Shown piece by piece: positions 40,702-53,264 of a stretch of DNA of 64,000 bases; the first letter of the stretch is position 1; each line of letters opens with the position of its first letter. The notes below the pieces were generated by a model. It saw only the letters and a list, made by a program, of their open reading frames with translations. It searched no databases and was not told the origin of the DNA. The position numbers and the translations under genes are program-made. Source of the stretch: Paracoccus sediminis (GTDB lineage: Bacteria > Pseudomonadota > Alphaproteobacteria > Rhodobacterales > Rhodobacteraceae); the NCBI RefSeq assembly GCF_900188295.1, contig NZ_FZNM01000006.1:1-64000 (forward strand). Direction: 5' to 3'.

Positions 40702-40738
40702 GCCGCCCCTGCCGGATACCGGGGCGGCCTCATTTTTT
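40702..40738 (+). terminator. Rho-independent terminator of eno
   Basis: Stem GCCGCCCC (40702-40709) and GGGGCGGC (40721-40728) with an 11-base loop, followed by CTCATTTTTT. This is the classic design. Confidence 0.9.
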
Positions 40739-40760
40739 CGGCAGACACGGCGCAGACCTC

Positions 40761-41994
<1,234 letters not shown>

Positions 41995-42011
41995 TCTGCC
42001 GATAACGCGTG

Positions 42012-42041
42012 AAACCGCCGCGATCCGTCGCGGCGGTTTTT
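42012..42041 (+). terminator. Rho-independent terminator of takP
   Basis: 12-bp arms AAACCGCCGCGA (42012-42023) and TCGCGGCGGTTT (42028-42039) with loop TCCG, then two more T. Confidence 0.85.
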
Positions 42042-42079
42042 GCATGTCCAAGGACCGTATTCGGGCTGCGAAATGGAAA

Positions 42080-42101
42080 CGGGGCCGGTTTCCCGGCCCC
42101 G
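42080..42101 (-). terminator. Terminator of dctM on minus strand
   Basis: 9-bp arms CGGGGCCGG (42080-42088) and CCGGCCCCG (42093-42101) with a four-base loop. On the minus strand, after the dctM stop at 42113, it is followed by TTTCCATTT. Confidence 0.75.
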
Positions 42102-42112
42102 CGAACCGGGGG

Positions 42113-43987
42113 TCAGTTCCCGCCCAGACCGGGCGGCGGACCGCTCAGGCCGGGGCTGCCGCCCTGCTGCTGGGATTCCGCAGGCCGCGGTTCGGGTGCA
42201 GAAGCAGGGGCCGGCTGTTCGCCGGGTGCCCCAAAGTTCGGCACACCGCCCAAGCCGCCGCCAAGGCCGCCGGGAGCCGGTACCTGGGCGTCGCCGCCCG
42301 ACGGGGCCTGTCCGAACGGGGATCCAAGCCCCCCGCCCAAACCACCGCCCAGACCCCCGCCGAAGCCGCCGGAACCGGACGCCGGAATTTCCAGCCGCAC
42401 GTTCGAGGTATCGACCGGCGCCCCCTTGTAATGCATGACCATCTGCGGAAAGGCGATGACCACGCCGATCATGACGATCTGGATGCAGACGAACGGCACC
42501 GCGCCCCAATAGATCTGGCTGGTCCGAACCGGATCCATCGTCTTGCCGGTCACGCGATCCTTGTAAGGCTGTTTCGGCGCGACCGATCGCAGATAGAACA
42601 GCGCGAATCCGAACGGCGGGTGCATGAAGCTGGTCTGCATGTTCACGCCTAGGATGATCCCGAACCAGATCAGGTCGATGCCAAGGCTTTCCGCCGCAGG
42701 GGCCAGCAAAGGCACGATGATGAAGGCCAGTTCGAAGAAATCCAGAAAGAACGCCAGCAGGAAGACCAGCACCGACACCGCGATCAGGAAGCCCAGTTCC
42801 CCGCCGGGCAGCGAAGTCAGCAGATGTTCCACCCAGATATGTCCGTTGACCCCATAGAACGTCAAAGAGAAGATCCGGGCGCCGATCAGGATGAACATGA
42901 CAAAGGCCGACAGCCGGGTAGTTGCCGCAAGCGCCTGGCTGACGACCGTCATGTTCAGGCGGCCCTTGACGGCGGCCAGCAGCAGCGCGCCGACCGCGCC
43001 CATCGCTCCGCCCTCGGTCGGGGTGGCGATGCCCAGGAAGATGGTTCCCAGCACCAGGAAGATCAGCGCCAGCGGTGGGATCAGCACGATGATGACCTGC
43101 TGTGCAAGCCGCGACATCAGGCCGATCCTGAATGTCTTGTCGATCAACGCCGCCGCATAGATGGCCAGAACCGCGACAACGGCGGCCAGCACGTCGGCAT
43201 TCGCGCCGTAACTCTCGTGCAGCCGGGAATACATCGCGTAGAAGATGCCGCATCCGATCAGCAGCGCCACCAGCAGCGACGTCACGCCGGATCCCAGCGT
43301 CCGCGCCTCTTTCGGCAGGGCAGGCACCGCCTCGGGGCGGATGATCGACATCACGAAGACATAGGACATGTAAAGCCCCGTCAGCACCAGGCCGGGGATC
43401 AATGCGCCTTTGTACATGTCGCCCACCGACCGGCCCAACTGGTCGGCCAGCACGATCAGCACCAGCGAGGGCGGGATGATCTGCGCCAGCGTCCCCGACG
43501 CGGCGATCGTTCCCGCCGCGATACGCCGGTCATATCCATAGCGCAGCATGATCGGCAGCGAGATCAGGCCCATTGCGATGACCGATGCCGCGACAACCCC
43601 GGTGGTCGCCGCCAGCAGCGCGCCCACGATGATGACCGCATAGGCCAGACCGCCCCGGATCGGCCCGAACAACTGGCCGATCGTGTCCAGCAGATCCTCG
43701 GCCATGCCGGATTTTTCCAGCACGATGCCCATGAAGGTGAAGAACGGCACTGCCAGCAAGGTCTCGTTCGCGACGACCCCGCCGAAGAACCGGTCCGGGA
43801 TCGCGCCCAGCAGCGGCCAGCTGAGGTTGATCGAGCCGTTCGACAAAGGCGCCAGTTCGACCCCGATCAGAAAGAACAGCAGCCCGTTCGCCCCCAGGGC
43901 AAAGGCCACCGGATAGCCCGCAAGCAGGAACAGGATCAGCGAAACGAACATGATCGGCGCCATGTTCTGCGCAATAAGCTCCATCAT
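42113..43987 (-). CDS. dctM: TRAP transporter large permease with Gly/Pro-rich tail
   Basis: A 624-residue DctM. About the first 530 residues form twelve or so membrane helices, with LAQIIPPSLVLIVLADQ and the IATPTEGGAMGAVGALL block typical of the family. The last 90 residues or so are a tail rich in Gly, Pro, Ala and Gln (GGFGGGLGGGLGGG and later PAPASAPEPRP) that most DctM proteins lack. The ATG at 43987 overlaps the dctQ stop (ATGA). It would carry the TakP ligand, using a sodium gradient. Confidence 0.85.
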   Translation of the reverse strand: MMELIAQNMAPIMFVSLILFLLAGYPVAFALGANGLLFFLIGVELAPLSNGSINLSWPLLGAIPDRFFGGVVANETLLAVPFFTFMGIVLEKSGMAEDLLDTIGQLFGPIRGGLAYAVIIVGALLAATTGVVAASVIAMGLISLPIMLRYGYDRRIAAGTIAASGTLAQIIPPSLVLIVLADQLGRSVGDMYKGALIPGLVLTGLYMSYVFVMSIIRPEAVPALPKEARTLGSGVTSLLVALLIGCGIFYAMYSRLHESYGANADVLAAVVAVLAIYAAALIDKTFRIGLMSRLAQQVIIVLIPPLALIFLVLGTIFLGIATPTEGGAMGAVGALLLAAVKGRLNMTVVSQALAATTRLSAFVMFILIGARIFSLTFYGVNGHIWVEHLLTSLPGGELGFLIAVSVLVFLLAFFLDFFELAFIIVPLLAPAAESLGIDLIWFGIILGVNMQTSFMHPPFGFALFYLRSVAPKQPYKDRVTGKTMDPVRTSQIYWGAVPFVCIQIVMIGVVIAFPQMVMHYKGAPVDTSNVRLEIPASGSGGFGGGLGGGLGGGLGSPFGQAPSGGDAQVPAPGGLGGGLGGVPNFGAPGEQPAPASAPEPRPAESQQQGGSPGLSGPPPGLGGN

Positions 43988-44625
43988 GTGCGGGGATCCT
44001 TGCGGGTGTCGTCGGCCAGGTCGGTCAGCGGGTGATGGGGATCGGCGAAACCCGCCTGGGCTGCCAGATCGGGATCGATCTCCAGCGGGGCGTGGTGGCT
44101 GACGGCGGGAAAGGGATCGGGTATCAGCCCGCGCATCACGGCGATCTTCTTGATGATCTCGGAAATGCCTTGCAGGAACAGCAGCACAAAGCCGATGAAC
44201 AGCATCGCCTTGGCGGGCCACAGGATCAGTCCGCCCGCGTTCATCGATATTTCCCCCCCGCGATAGCTGGTCAGCAACCACGGCCAGACCAGATACAGCG
44301 TCAGCAGGACCACCGGCATCAGAAAGAAGATCGTGCCCAGAAGGTCGATCCAGTGCTGCACCCGGCGCGACCATGCGCCATACACGATGTCGATGCGGAT
44401 ATGTTCGTTTTCCAGCAGCGTATAGGCCGCCGCCAGCAGGAACGCGGCACCGAACAGATACCACTGCAATTCCAGATACGCGTTCGACGACACGCTGAAC
44501 ACCTTGCGCACGACGGCGTTGATCGCGCTGACGAAGATCGCCAGCAGGATCAACCACGAGGCACTGCGTCCGATCACGGTGTTGACGCGGTCGATGCCGC
44601 GAGACAGGGCCAACAGGCCGTTCAT
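43984..44625 (-). CDS. dctQ: TRAP transporter small permease
   Basis: A 213-residue DctQ with four hydrophobic segments (about residues 20-40, 55-75, 95-120 and 140-165) and the WSRRVQHWIDLLGTIFFLMP block. It holds the large permease in the TRAP complex. It precedes dctM with a four-base overlap. A long cytoplasmic C-terminus from about residue 175 is rich in charged residues. Start ATG at 44625 gives the family length. The binding protein gene is on the opposite strand. Confidence 0.85.
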   Translation of the reverse strand: MNGLLALSRGIDRVNTVIGRSASWLILLAIFVSAINAVVRKVFSVSSNAYLELQWYLFGAAFLLAAAYTLLENEHIRIDIVYGAWSRRVQHWIDLLGTIFFLMPVVLLTLYLVWPWLLTSYRGGEISMNAGGLILWPAKAMLFIGFVLLFLQGISEIIKKIAVMRGLIPDPFPAVSHHAPLEIDPDLAAQAGFADPHHPLTDLADDTRKDPRT

Positions 44626-44876
44626 TGCAAGTGTCCTCCCCTGGATCAGTCTTATGGGCCGACCGGCCGACTGTTTGTCGTTGCGGTATGCGCGAAGGTC
44701 CAGATCCGGTCAAGAAGTTCGATGACCGGCACGAAAGGCGGCCGTGCGGTCCACCGCGATCCCGGCGATTTCCGTCGCGGCCCGCAGGCAACCGGCAACC
44801 TGTGGCTGATGAAAACGGACTTTCGCCCCCCTGCGGCCGTGGCTAGTGTCAACCATTCCAGACAAGGAACCCCGCC
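44626..44876. other. Divergent promoter region between dctQ and oppA
   Basis: A 251-bp gap between divergent genes. No tRNA, repeat or convincing reading frame is seen. AAGGAA at about 44863 is the ribosome site of the peptide-binding protein. It likely holds promoters for both transporters, but I cannot pick -35 and -10 boxes. Confidence 0.5.
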
Positions 44877-46478
44877 ATGACCAAGCTGTTCGCCCCCACC
44901 GCGCTGATCGTCGCCCTGTCCCTGCCCGCCCATGCCGTCCAGCCTGCCGAGGGCGAGACGCTGGCCGACAGCCAGACCTATACCTATTGGCTTCTGGACG
45001 CGATAAAGTCGCTGGATCCCGCGAAGAACACGGATGTCGAGGGTTCGGACGTGCTGCGCCAGCTGTTCGAGGGGCTGATGAACGAGGATGCGACCGGCGC
45101 CATGGTCCCCGGCGTGGCCGAAACGCATCAGGAAAGCGAAGACGGGCTGACGTACACCTTCACGCTGCGCGACGCGAAATGGTCGAATGGCGATCCGGTG
45201 ACGGCGGGCGATTTCGTCTATGCCTGGCGGCGGGTGGTGAACCCGGACACCGCGTCGGAATACGCCTGGTTCCTGGAACTGATGAATGTCGCGAACGCCA
45301 CCCGGATCATCGCGGGCGAACTGCCGCCCGACCAGTTGGGCGTCAGGGCCATCGACGACAGGACGCTGGAGGTGACGCTGTCCACGCGCACCCCCTATTT
45401 CCTGAAAACCCTGTCCCACGCCACCACCTTCCCGGTGCCGCAGGCGGTGGTCGAACGGCTTGGCGACGCCTGGACGCAGCCGGGCAATCTGGTCGGCAAC
45501 GGAGCCTTTGTGTTGGAAAGCCACAACCTTGGCGTGGACATCACGCTGGCGAAGAACCCCGAATATTGGGACGCCGCCAATGTGGCCCTGGACACCGTGC
45601 GCGGCGTGACCGTGAACGACAACAACGTCGCCCTGACCCGCTATCTTGCGGGCGAACTGGACCGTGTGCAGATCCCCGCGGGCCAGTATCCGCGCCTGTC
45701 GCAGGACTATCCCGACCAGGCGGTGTCCATACCTTATGCCTGTTCCTATGCTTATGTGTTCAACCTTTCGGACAAAGGCCCCGAGGCGCTGAAGGACGTG
45801 CGCGTCCGCCAGGCGCTGTCGCTGGGGCTGAACCGCGACATCATCGTGGACCAGGTGCTGCAAGGCGGCCAGAAACCCGCCTATAGCTGGACGCATTGGG
45901 CCATCGAGGGCTTTCAGTCGCCCGATGCCGACATCGCGGGCATGACCCAGCCCGAACGCACCGAAAAGGCCGCCGCCCTGTTGGCCGAGGCGGGATACGG
46001 TCCCGACAGCCCGCTGGCCTTGACGCTGCAATACAACACCGACGAGAACCACAAGAAGCTGGCCATTGCCGCCCAGCAGTTCTGGAAGCCGCTTGGCGTG
46101 AACATCACGCTGAACAATGTCGAATGGAAGGTCCACACGGACCGGATGCAGTCGCAGGACTTCGACATGGCGCGATACGCCTGGTGCGCCGATTACAACG
46201 AGGCGAGCCCGTTCCTGGACTGGTTCCGCACCGACGGCTACAACAGCGGCAAATGGTCGAATGCCGAATACGACGCGCTGATGGCCCATTCCAAGACCGC
46301 GCCCGACACCGCGCCCCTTTACAAGCGGGCCGAGGAAATCCTGGCCGAGGAGGTTCCGGCCGTCTTCGTCTATCACTATGCCAAGGTCGATATGCTGAAC
46401 CCGGCGATCAAGGGCATCCCGACCCAGAACGTCACGAACAGCTGGTATGCCAAGGGTCTGTACCGCATCGCCGAATAG
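44877..46478 (+). CDS. oppA: Oligopeptide-binding protein (OppA-like)
   Basis: A 533-residue family 5 peptide-binding lipoprotein-like or secreted protein with a signal peptide (ALIVALSLPAHA). Family blocks SLDPAKNTDVEGSDVLRQLFEGL and DAKWSNGDPVTAGDFVYAWRRVV are present. It binds oligopeptides in the periplasm for OppBCDF, which follow at once on the same strand. There is no lipobox cysteine at the cut site, so it is soluble. The ATG at 44877 has AAGGAA upstream. Confidence 0.9.
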   Translation: MTKLFAPTALIVALSLPAHAVQPAEGETLADSQTYTYWLLDAIKSLDPAKNTDVEGSDVLRQLFEGLMNEDATGAMVPGVAETHQESEDGLTYTFTLRDAKWSNGDPVTAGDFVYAWRRVVNPDTASEYAWFLELMNVANATRIIAGELPPDQLGVRAIDDRTLEVTLSTRTPYFLKTLSHATTFPVPQAVVERLGDAWTQPGNLVGNGAFVLESHNLGVDITLAKNPEYWDAANVALDTVRGVTVNDNNVALTRYLAGELDRVQIPAGQYPRLSQDYPDQAVSIPYACSYAYVFNLSDKGPEALKDVRVRQALSLGLNRDIIVDQVLQGGQKPAYSWTHWAIEGFQSPDADIAGMTQPERTEKAAALLAEAGYGPDSPLALTLQYNTDENHKKLAIAAQQFWKPLGVNITLNNVEWKVHTDRMQSQDFDMARYAWCADYNEASPFLDWFRTDGYNSGKWSNAEYDALMAHSKTAPDTAPLYKRAEEILAEEVPAVFVYHYAKVDMLNPAIKGIPTQNVTNSWYAKGLYRIAE

Positions 46479-46483
46479 ATCCC

Positions 46484-47407
46484 ATGGCGATGTTCATCCT
46501 GCGGCGGCTGGCGGTGGCGATCCCGACGCTGCTGGCGCTGATCGTGCTGTCGTTCCTGCTGATGCACATGGCGCCGGGCGGGCCGTTCACCCAGGAACGC
46601 GCCCTGCCCCCGCAGGTGCTGGCGAACCTGAATGCCAAATACGGGCTGGACGATCCGCTGTGGCGCCAGATCTGGAACTATGTCCACGGCATCGTGGTCC
46701 ATTTCGATTTCGGCCCCAGCTTCGTCTATCCCGACCGCACCGTGAACCAGTTGATCGCGGCCGGTTTCCCGGTCACGCTGACCTATGGCACGCTGGCTTT
46801 TGCCGCCGCCGTCATCGTCGGCGTGACGCTGGGCACGATTGCGGCGATCCGGCACAACACATGGCTGGACTACCTGGCGGTCGGCGTGTCGATCGGCGCG
46901 CAGGTGCTGCCCAATTTCGTGATGGCGCCCCTGCTGGTTCTGGTCCTGACGCTGTGGATGGGCTGGCTGCCCGGCGGAGGGTGGAGCTTTTCGGATCCGT
47001 CCTTCTGGATCATGCCGGTGATCGCGCTGTCTACCAGCTATATGGCGTCGATCGCGCGGATCACCCGGTCGTCGATGCTGGAGGTGCTGGGCGGCAATCA
47101 CATCCGCACGGCGCGGGCCAAGGGGATGCCGGAACGTCGCGTCATCCTGCGCCACGCGCTGCGGCCCGCGATGCTGCCGGTCATCAGTTATCTGGGTCCG
47201 GTCTTCGTGTCGATGATTACCGGATCGGTCGTGATCGACATCTATTTTTCCACCGGAGGGATCGGCAAGGCCTTCGTGGATTCGGCGCTGAACCGGGATT
47301 ACGCGGTGATGATGGGCGTCACCATCCTGGTCGGCGCGCTGACCATCCTTTTCAACCTGCTGGTCGATATCCTGTACGCCTGGATCGATCCCAGAATCCG
47401 GTACTGA
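46484..47407 (+). CDS. oppB: Oligopeptide ABC transporter permease OppB
   Basis: A 307-residue permease with six membrane helices. The N-terminal ILRRLAVAIPTLLALIVLSF and the EAA-type loop ARAKGMPERRVILRHALRPA are typical. It forms the channel with OppC. The ATG at 46484 is five bases after the oppA stop, or a second ATG two codons later could be used. The end is followed by oppC four bases on. Confidence 0.93.
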   Translation: MAMFILRRLAVAIPTLLALIVLSFLLMHMAPGGPFTQERALPPQVLANLNAKYGLDDPLWRQIWNYVHGIVVHFDFGPSFVYPDRTVNQLIAAGFPVTLTYGTLAFAAAVIVGVTLGTIAAIRHNTWLDYLAVGVSIGAQVLPNFVMAPLLVLVLTLWMGWLPGGGWSFSDPSFWIMPVIALSTSYMASIARITRSSMLEVLGGNHIRTARAKGMPERRVILRHALRPAMLPVISYLGPVFVSMITGSVVIDIYFSTGGIGKAFVDSALNRDYAVMMGVTILVGALTILFNLLVDILYAWIDPRIRY

Positions 47408-47411
47408 GGCC

Positions 47412-48332
47412 ATGGTGATCGAACCGCAGAAGATGCAGGCGCTTGCCGACCGCATGGCCGAGGTCAGGGGCCGCAGCCCCTGGGCCGACGCCCGCAGGCG
47501 GTTCCTGCGCAACAGGGCGGCAATGGCCGGCATGGCGATCCTGATCCTGGTGGCGCTGTTTGCGGCTTTCGGCGACCGGATCGCCGTCTGGTCGAACGAG
47601 GAGCTGGATTTCAGCGTCATGGGTCAGATCGCCACGCTGGGCGCGCCCTCGCTGGACAACGGCCACTATTTCGGCACCGACGACCTGGGGCGCGACCTGT
47701 TCGCCCGCACGGTCCAGGGCACGCAGGTCAGCCTGCTGGTGGGCATCGTCGGCGCGGGCATCGCGGTGATCGTCGGCACGATCTATGGCGCGGTGGCGGG
47801 CTATGCGGGCGGGCGCACCGATCAGGTGATGATGCGCGCGGTCGATATCCTGATGTCGGTTCCCTACATGTTCGTGCTGATCCTGCTGCTGGTGATGTTC
47901 GGGCGGTCCATGTCGATGCTGTTCCTGGGGATCGGTCTGATTTCCTGGCTGGACATGAGCCGGATCGTTCGCGGCCAGACACTGTCGCTGAAGCATCGGG
48001 AATTCATCGAGGCCGCGCGCGCCACGGGCGTTCCGGCATGGCGCATCATCGCCCGCCATATCGTGCCGAACCTGCTGGGCGTGGTCGCGGTCTATGCCAC
48101 GCTGCTGGTGCCGCTGATGATCCTGACCGAAAGCTTCATCAGCTTTCTGGGACTGGGCGTGCAGGAACCGCTGACCTCCTGGGGCGCGCTGATTTCCGAA
48201 GGCGCGGGCACCATGGGCTATGGCACCCTGTGGCAACTGGTCTTCCCGCTGTTCTTTTTCGTGGTGACTCTGTTCGGGTTCTTTTTCGTCGGCGACGGGT
48301 TGCGCGACGCCCTTGACCCAAAGGACCGCTAG
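47412..48332 (+). CDS. oppC: Oligopeptide ABC transporter permease OppC
   Basis: A 306-residue permease with a cytoplasmic N-terminal arm, then six helices. The FGTDDLGRDLFARTV block and the EAA loop EAARATGVPAWRIIARHIVPN are family signs. It pairs with OppB. It follows oppB by four bases and is followed three bases later by the fused ATPase gene. Confidence 0.93.
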   Translation: MVIEPQKMQALADRMAEVRGRSPWADARRRFLRNRAAMAGMAILILVALFAAFGDRIAVWSNEELDFSVMGQIATLGAPSLDNGHYFGTDDLGRDLFARTVQGTQVSLLVGIVGAGIAVIVGTIYGAVAGYAGGRTDQVMMRAVDILMSVPYMFVLILLLVMFGRSMSMLFLGIGLISWLDMSRIVRGQTLSLKHREFIEAARATGVPAWRIIARHIVPNLLGVVAVYATLLVPLMILTESFISFLGLGVQEPLTSWGALISEGAGTMGYGTLWQLVFPLFFFVVTLFGFFFVGDGLRDALDPKDR

Positions 48333-48335
48333 GCC

Positions 48336-50393
<2,058 letters not shown>

Positions 50394-50402
<9 letters not shown>

Positions 50403-51482
50403 ATCTCCCTGCCGGAGACTGCCGGCCTGACCGACGAGGATCTGTCCCGGTCCCTCGACAGCCCGCCCGATCACCGCCGCCTCGGCAAAGCCGTGGTCGC
50501 GGAAAATCGCCAGGGCCGAATCAACGGTGTCTTCGGCGCAGGCGATCAGCAGGCCGCCGCTGGTCTGGGGGTCGGTCAGCAGCGCGCGGTCGGTATCCGC
50601 GAAGCTGTCGGGCAGCGCGACGTCCGATCCATAGCTGGCCCAGTTCCGGCCCGAAGCCCCTGTGACATACCCCCCAGCGGCAAGGTCACGCGCATCCGCC
50701 AGCAACGGCATGGCGGCCCAGTCCAGATGCAGCGCGCAGCCCGACCCGCGCGCCATTTCCAACGCATGGCCGGCAAGTCCGAAGCCCGTGACGTCCGTCA
50801 TCGCATGGACGCCCGAAAGCCGCGCCAGATCCGGCCCCGGCGTGTTCAGCCGGGTCGTGGCATCGATCATGGCGCGATAACCCTCAGGCGACAACGCACC
50901 CTTTTTCAGCGCCGCCGACATCACGCCGACACCCAGCGGCTTGCCCAGGATCAGAACGTCGCCCGGCCTTGCCCCGCTGTTGCGTTTCACATGCGCCGGA
51001 TCGACGAGTCCCAGGGCGACAAGCCCATAGATCGCCTCGACCGAATCGATGGTGTGGCCGCCGCCAATCGGGATGCCCGCATCGCGGCAGGCCATCGCGC
51101 CGCCCTCCAGGATCCGGGCGATGGTTTCCCCCGACAGGGTGTTGACCGGCATCCCCACCAGCGACAGCGCCATGATCGGCGTGCCGCCCATGGCATAGAC
51201 GTCGCTGATCGCATTCGTGGCGGCAATGCGGCCGAAATCCAGCGGATCATCGACGATGGGCATGAAGAAATCGGTCGTTGCCACCAGGGCCTGCCGGTCG
51301 TTCAGCCGGTACACCGCCGCGTCGTCCGACGTTTCAATACCCACCAGCAGCGCGTCCGGGACGGGCAGCATCGCGGTGCCGCGCAGCAGCCCCGTCAACA
51401 CCCCCGGCGCGATCTTGCAGCCGCAGCCGCCCCCATGGGACAGCGAGGTCAGGCGGGGTTCGGTCGGTGTCTGGTCGTCCAT
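50394..51482 (-). CDS. selD: Selenide, water dikinase
   Basis: A 362-residue SelD that makes selenophosphate from selenide and ATP. The active-site GGGCGCK gives Cys20 and Lys23, equal to Cys17 and Lys20 of E. coli. The [12 protein letters not shown] and [10 protein letters not shown] blocks are also conserved. The ATG at 51482 gives the family start; the frame to 51515 is not conserved. No selA, selB, selC or selenouridine synthase is in the window, so whether it serves selenoproteins or tRNA modification is unknown. It is divergent from hisF. Confidence 0.92.
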
Positions 51483-51578
51483 CGTGGCCTCCTTCGACTG
51501 GCCGCAGGCTATCACCCGAAAATCGCATCTTCAACGAGGCGCGGTTTCGGCATAGGAGGACAGCGCAAGGAGAGAGCC

Positions 51579-52340
51579 ATGCTCAAGACCCGCATCATTC
51601 CCTGTCTGGATGTGGCCGATGGCCGCGTCGTCAAGGGTGTCAACTTCGTCGATCTGATCGATGCAGGCGATCCGGTGCAGGCCGCGCGCGCCTATGACGC
51701 GGCGGGCGCGGACGAGATCTGCTTTCTGGACATTCACGCCACGCATGAGAACCGGGGCACCATGTTCGATCTGGTGACGCGCACGGCCGAACAGTGCTTC
51801 GTTCCCCTGACCGTGGGCGGCGGCGTGCGCACGCACGAGGACGTGCGGGCGCTGCTGCTGGCGGGGGCCGACAAGGTCAGCTTCAATTCCGCCGCCGTGG
51901 CCGATCCCGACGTCGTGGCCCAGGCCGCCGACCGGTTCGGCAGCCAGTGCATCGTGGTGGCCATCGACGCCAAGACGGTTCAGGACGGCCGATGGGAGAT
52001 CTTCACCCATGGTGGCAGGAAACCCACCGGCATCGATGCCGTCGAATTCGCCCGCACGGTCGCGGCCAGGGGTGCGGGCGAAATCCTGCTGACCAGCATG
52101 GACCGCGACGGCACGCGGGCGGGTTTCAACCTGCCGCTGACCCGCGCCATCGCGGATGCGGTGAACATTCCCGTGATCGCCTCGGGCGGGGTCGGCACGC
52201 TGGATCACCTGGTCGAAGGCGTGACCGAGGGTCATGCAAGCGCCGTGCTTGCCGCGTCCATCTTTCACTTCGGCGCCTTCACCATCGCCCAGGCCAAGGC
52301 CCATATGGCGGCAGCCGGCATCCCGATGAGGCTGACATGA
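51579..52340 (+). CDS. hisF: Imidazole glycerol phosphate synthase subunit HisF
   Basis: A 253-residue TIM barrel that closes the imidazole ring in histidine synthesis. Catalytic Asp residues are in [15 protein letters not shown] and the [11 protein letters not shown] block. It uses ammonia made by HisH (not in this window). AAGGAGAG precedes the ATG. Its stop overlaps the hisE start by four bases. Confidence 0.95.
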   Translation: MLKTRIIPCLDVADGRVVKGVNFVDLIDAGDPVQAARAYDAAGADEICFLDIHATHENRGTMFDLVTRTAEQCFVPLTVGGGVRTHEDVRALLLAGADKVSFNSAAVADPDVVAQAADRFGSQCIVVAIDAKTVQDGRWEIFTHGGRKPTGIDAVEFARTVAARGAGEILLTSMDRDGTRAGFNLPLTRAIADAVNIPVIASGGVGTLDHLVEGVTEGHASAVLAASIFHFGAFTIAQAKAHMAAAGIPMRLT

Positions 52341-52657
52341 GCGCGATCCACGATCTGGCCGCCACCATCGCCGCCCGGAAATCCGCAAGCCCGGATGAAA
52401 GCTGGACTGCCAAGCTGCTGGCCAAGGGGCCGGAAAAATGCGCCGAGAAATTCGGCGAGGAAGCCGTCGAGGCGATCATCGAGGCTGTCAAGGGCGATCG
52501 CGCCGGCCTGACCTCGGAAGCCGCCGACGTGATCTTTCACCTGCTGGTGATGCTGGCCGCCCGCGGCGTCACCCTGGCCGAGGTCGAGGCGGAACTGGAC
52601 CGCCGTGCGGGCCTGTCGGGATTGGCGGAAAAGGCGGCGCGTCCTGTCCAGGGCTGA
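52337..52657 (+). CDS. hisE: Phosphoribosyl-ATP pyrophosphohydrolase
   Basis: A 106-residue HisE, the second step of histidine synthesis. [22 protein letters not shown] and [15 protein letters not shown] carry the acidic metal-binding residues. The ATG at 52337 overlaps the hisF stop as ATGA. It is the last gene of the his pair; the accB promoter follows in a 90-bp gap. Confidence 0.95.
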   Translation: MSAIHDLAATIAARKSASPDESWTAKLLAKGPEKCAEKFGEEAVEAIIEAVKGDRAGLTSEAADVIFHLLVMLAARGVTLAEVEAELDRRAGLSGLAEKAARPVQG

Positions 52658-52702
52658 CTAACCCTTCCCCTTGGCAGGGCTTGAGGGCTATAAGCGGAAA
52701 AA

Positions 52703-52731
52703 TTGTCGCGGCAGGGTTGCGACCAGATAAT
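52703..52731 (+). promoter_or_regulatory. Candidate promoter of accBC
   Basis: TTGTCG (52703-52708), 17 bp spacer, GATAAT (52726-52731). Close to sigma-70 consensus. Transcription would start near 52738, which supports the accB start at 52748 over the one at 52733. Confidence 0.45.
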
Positions 52732-52747
52732 CATGGCAGAGGACCGC

Positions 52748-53257
52748 ATGAGCAACGATTCCAAACATGACAAACACCACGAAGGCGACGTGGCGTTCAT
52801 TCAGTCGCTGGCGGAACTGCTGAATTCAAGCGATCTGTCCGAACTGTCGGTCAAGCGCGAATACGGCGAACACGACCGCCTGACGGTCAGCCTGTCCAAG
52901 CACGCCAGACAGGCGGTCCATGCCCCGGCCCCTGCCATTGCGGTTGGCCCTGCGCCCGCCGCCGCCCTGGCCGCCCCGATGCCTGCCCAGATGCCTGCGA
53001 TGTCCGAAGATCCGGCCAGCCTGCCCGGCGCCGTCACCTCGCCCATGGTCGGCACCGCCTACCTGTCCGCCGAACCCGGTACCGCGCCCTTTGTCCAGAT
53101 CGGCCAGGCCGTGGCCGAAGGCGACACGCTGCTGATCGTGGAAGCGATGAAGACCATGAACCACATTCCCGCCCCCCGCGCGGGAACCGTGCGGCGCATC
53201 CTGATCGACGATGGTACCCCGGTCGAATTCGGCGCCCCCCTGATGGTTGTCGAGTGA
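52748..53257 (+). CDS. accB: Biotin carboxyl carrier protein of acetyl-CoA carboxylase
   Basis: A 169-residue AccB. A charged N-terminus, a Pro/Ala-rich linker (about residues 60-95) and a biotinyl domain with the biotin lysine in VEAMKTMNH. It carries carboxylated biotin for the first step of fatty-acid synthesis. The ATG at 52748 is preferred because GAGGACC precedes it and the candidate promoter would not cover the ATG at 52733. accC follows after seven bases. Confidence 0.95.
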   Translation: MSNDSKHDKHHEGDVAFIQSLAELLNSSDLSELSVKREYGEHDRLTVSLSKHARQAVHAPAPAIAVGPAPAAALAAPMPAQMPAMSEDPASLPGAVTSPMVGTAYLSAEPGTAPFVQIGQAVAEGDTLLIVEAMKTMNHIPAPRAGTVRRILIDDGTPVEFGAPLMVVE

Positions 53258-53264
53258 GGCGGGA

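Noticed and set aside
43988..44791. N-terminal extension of the dctM frame
   Set aside because: It runs through dctQ and the intergenic region; the ATGA overlap at 43987 marks the true start.
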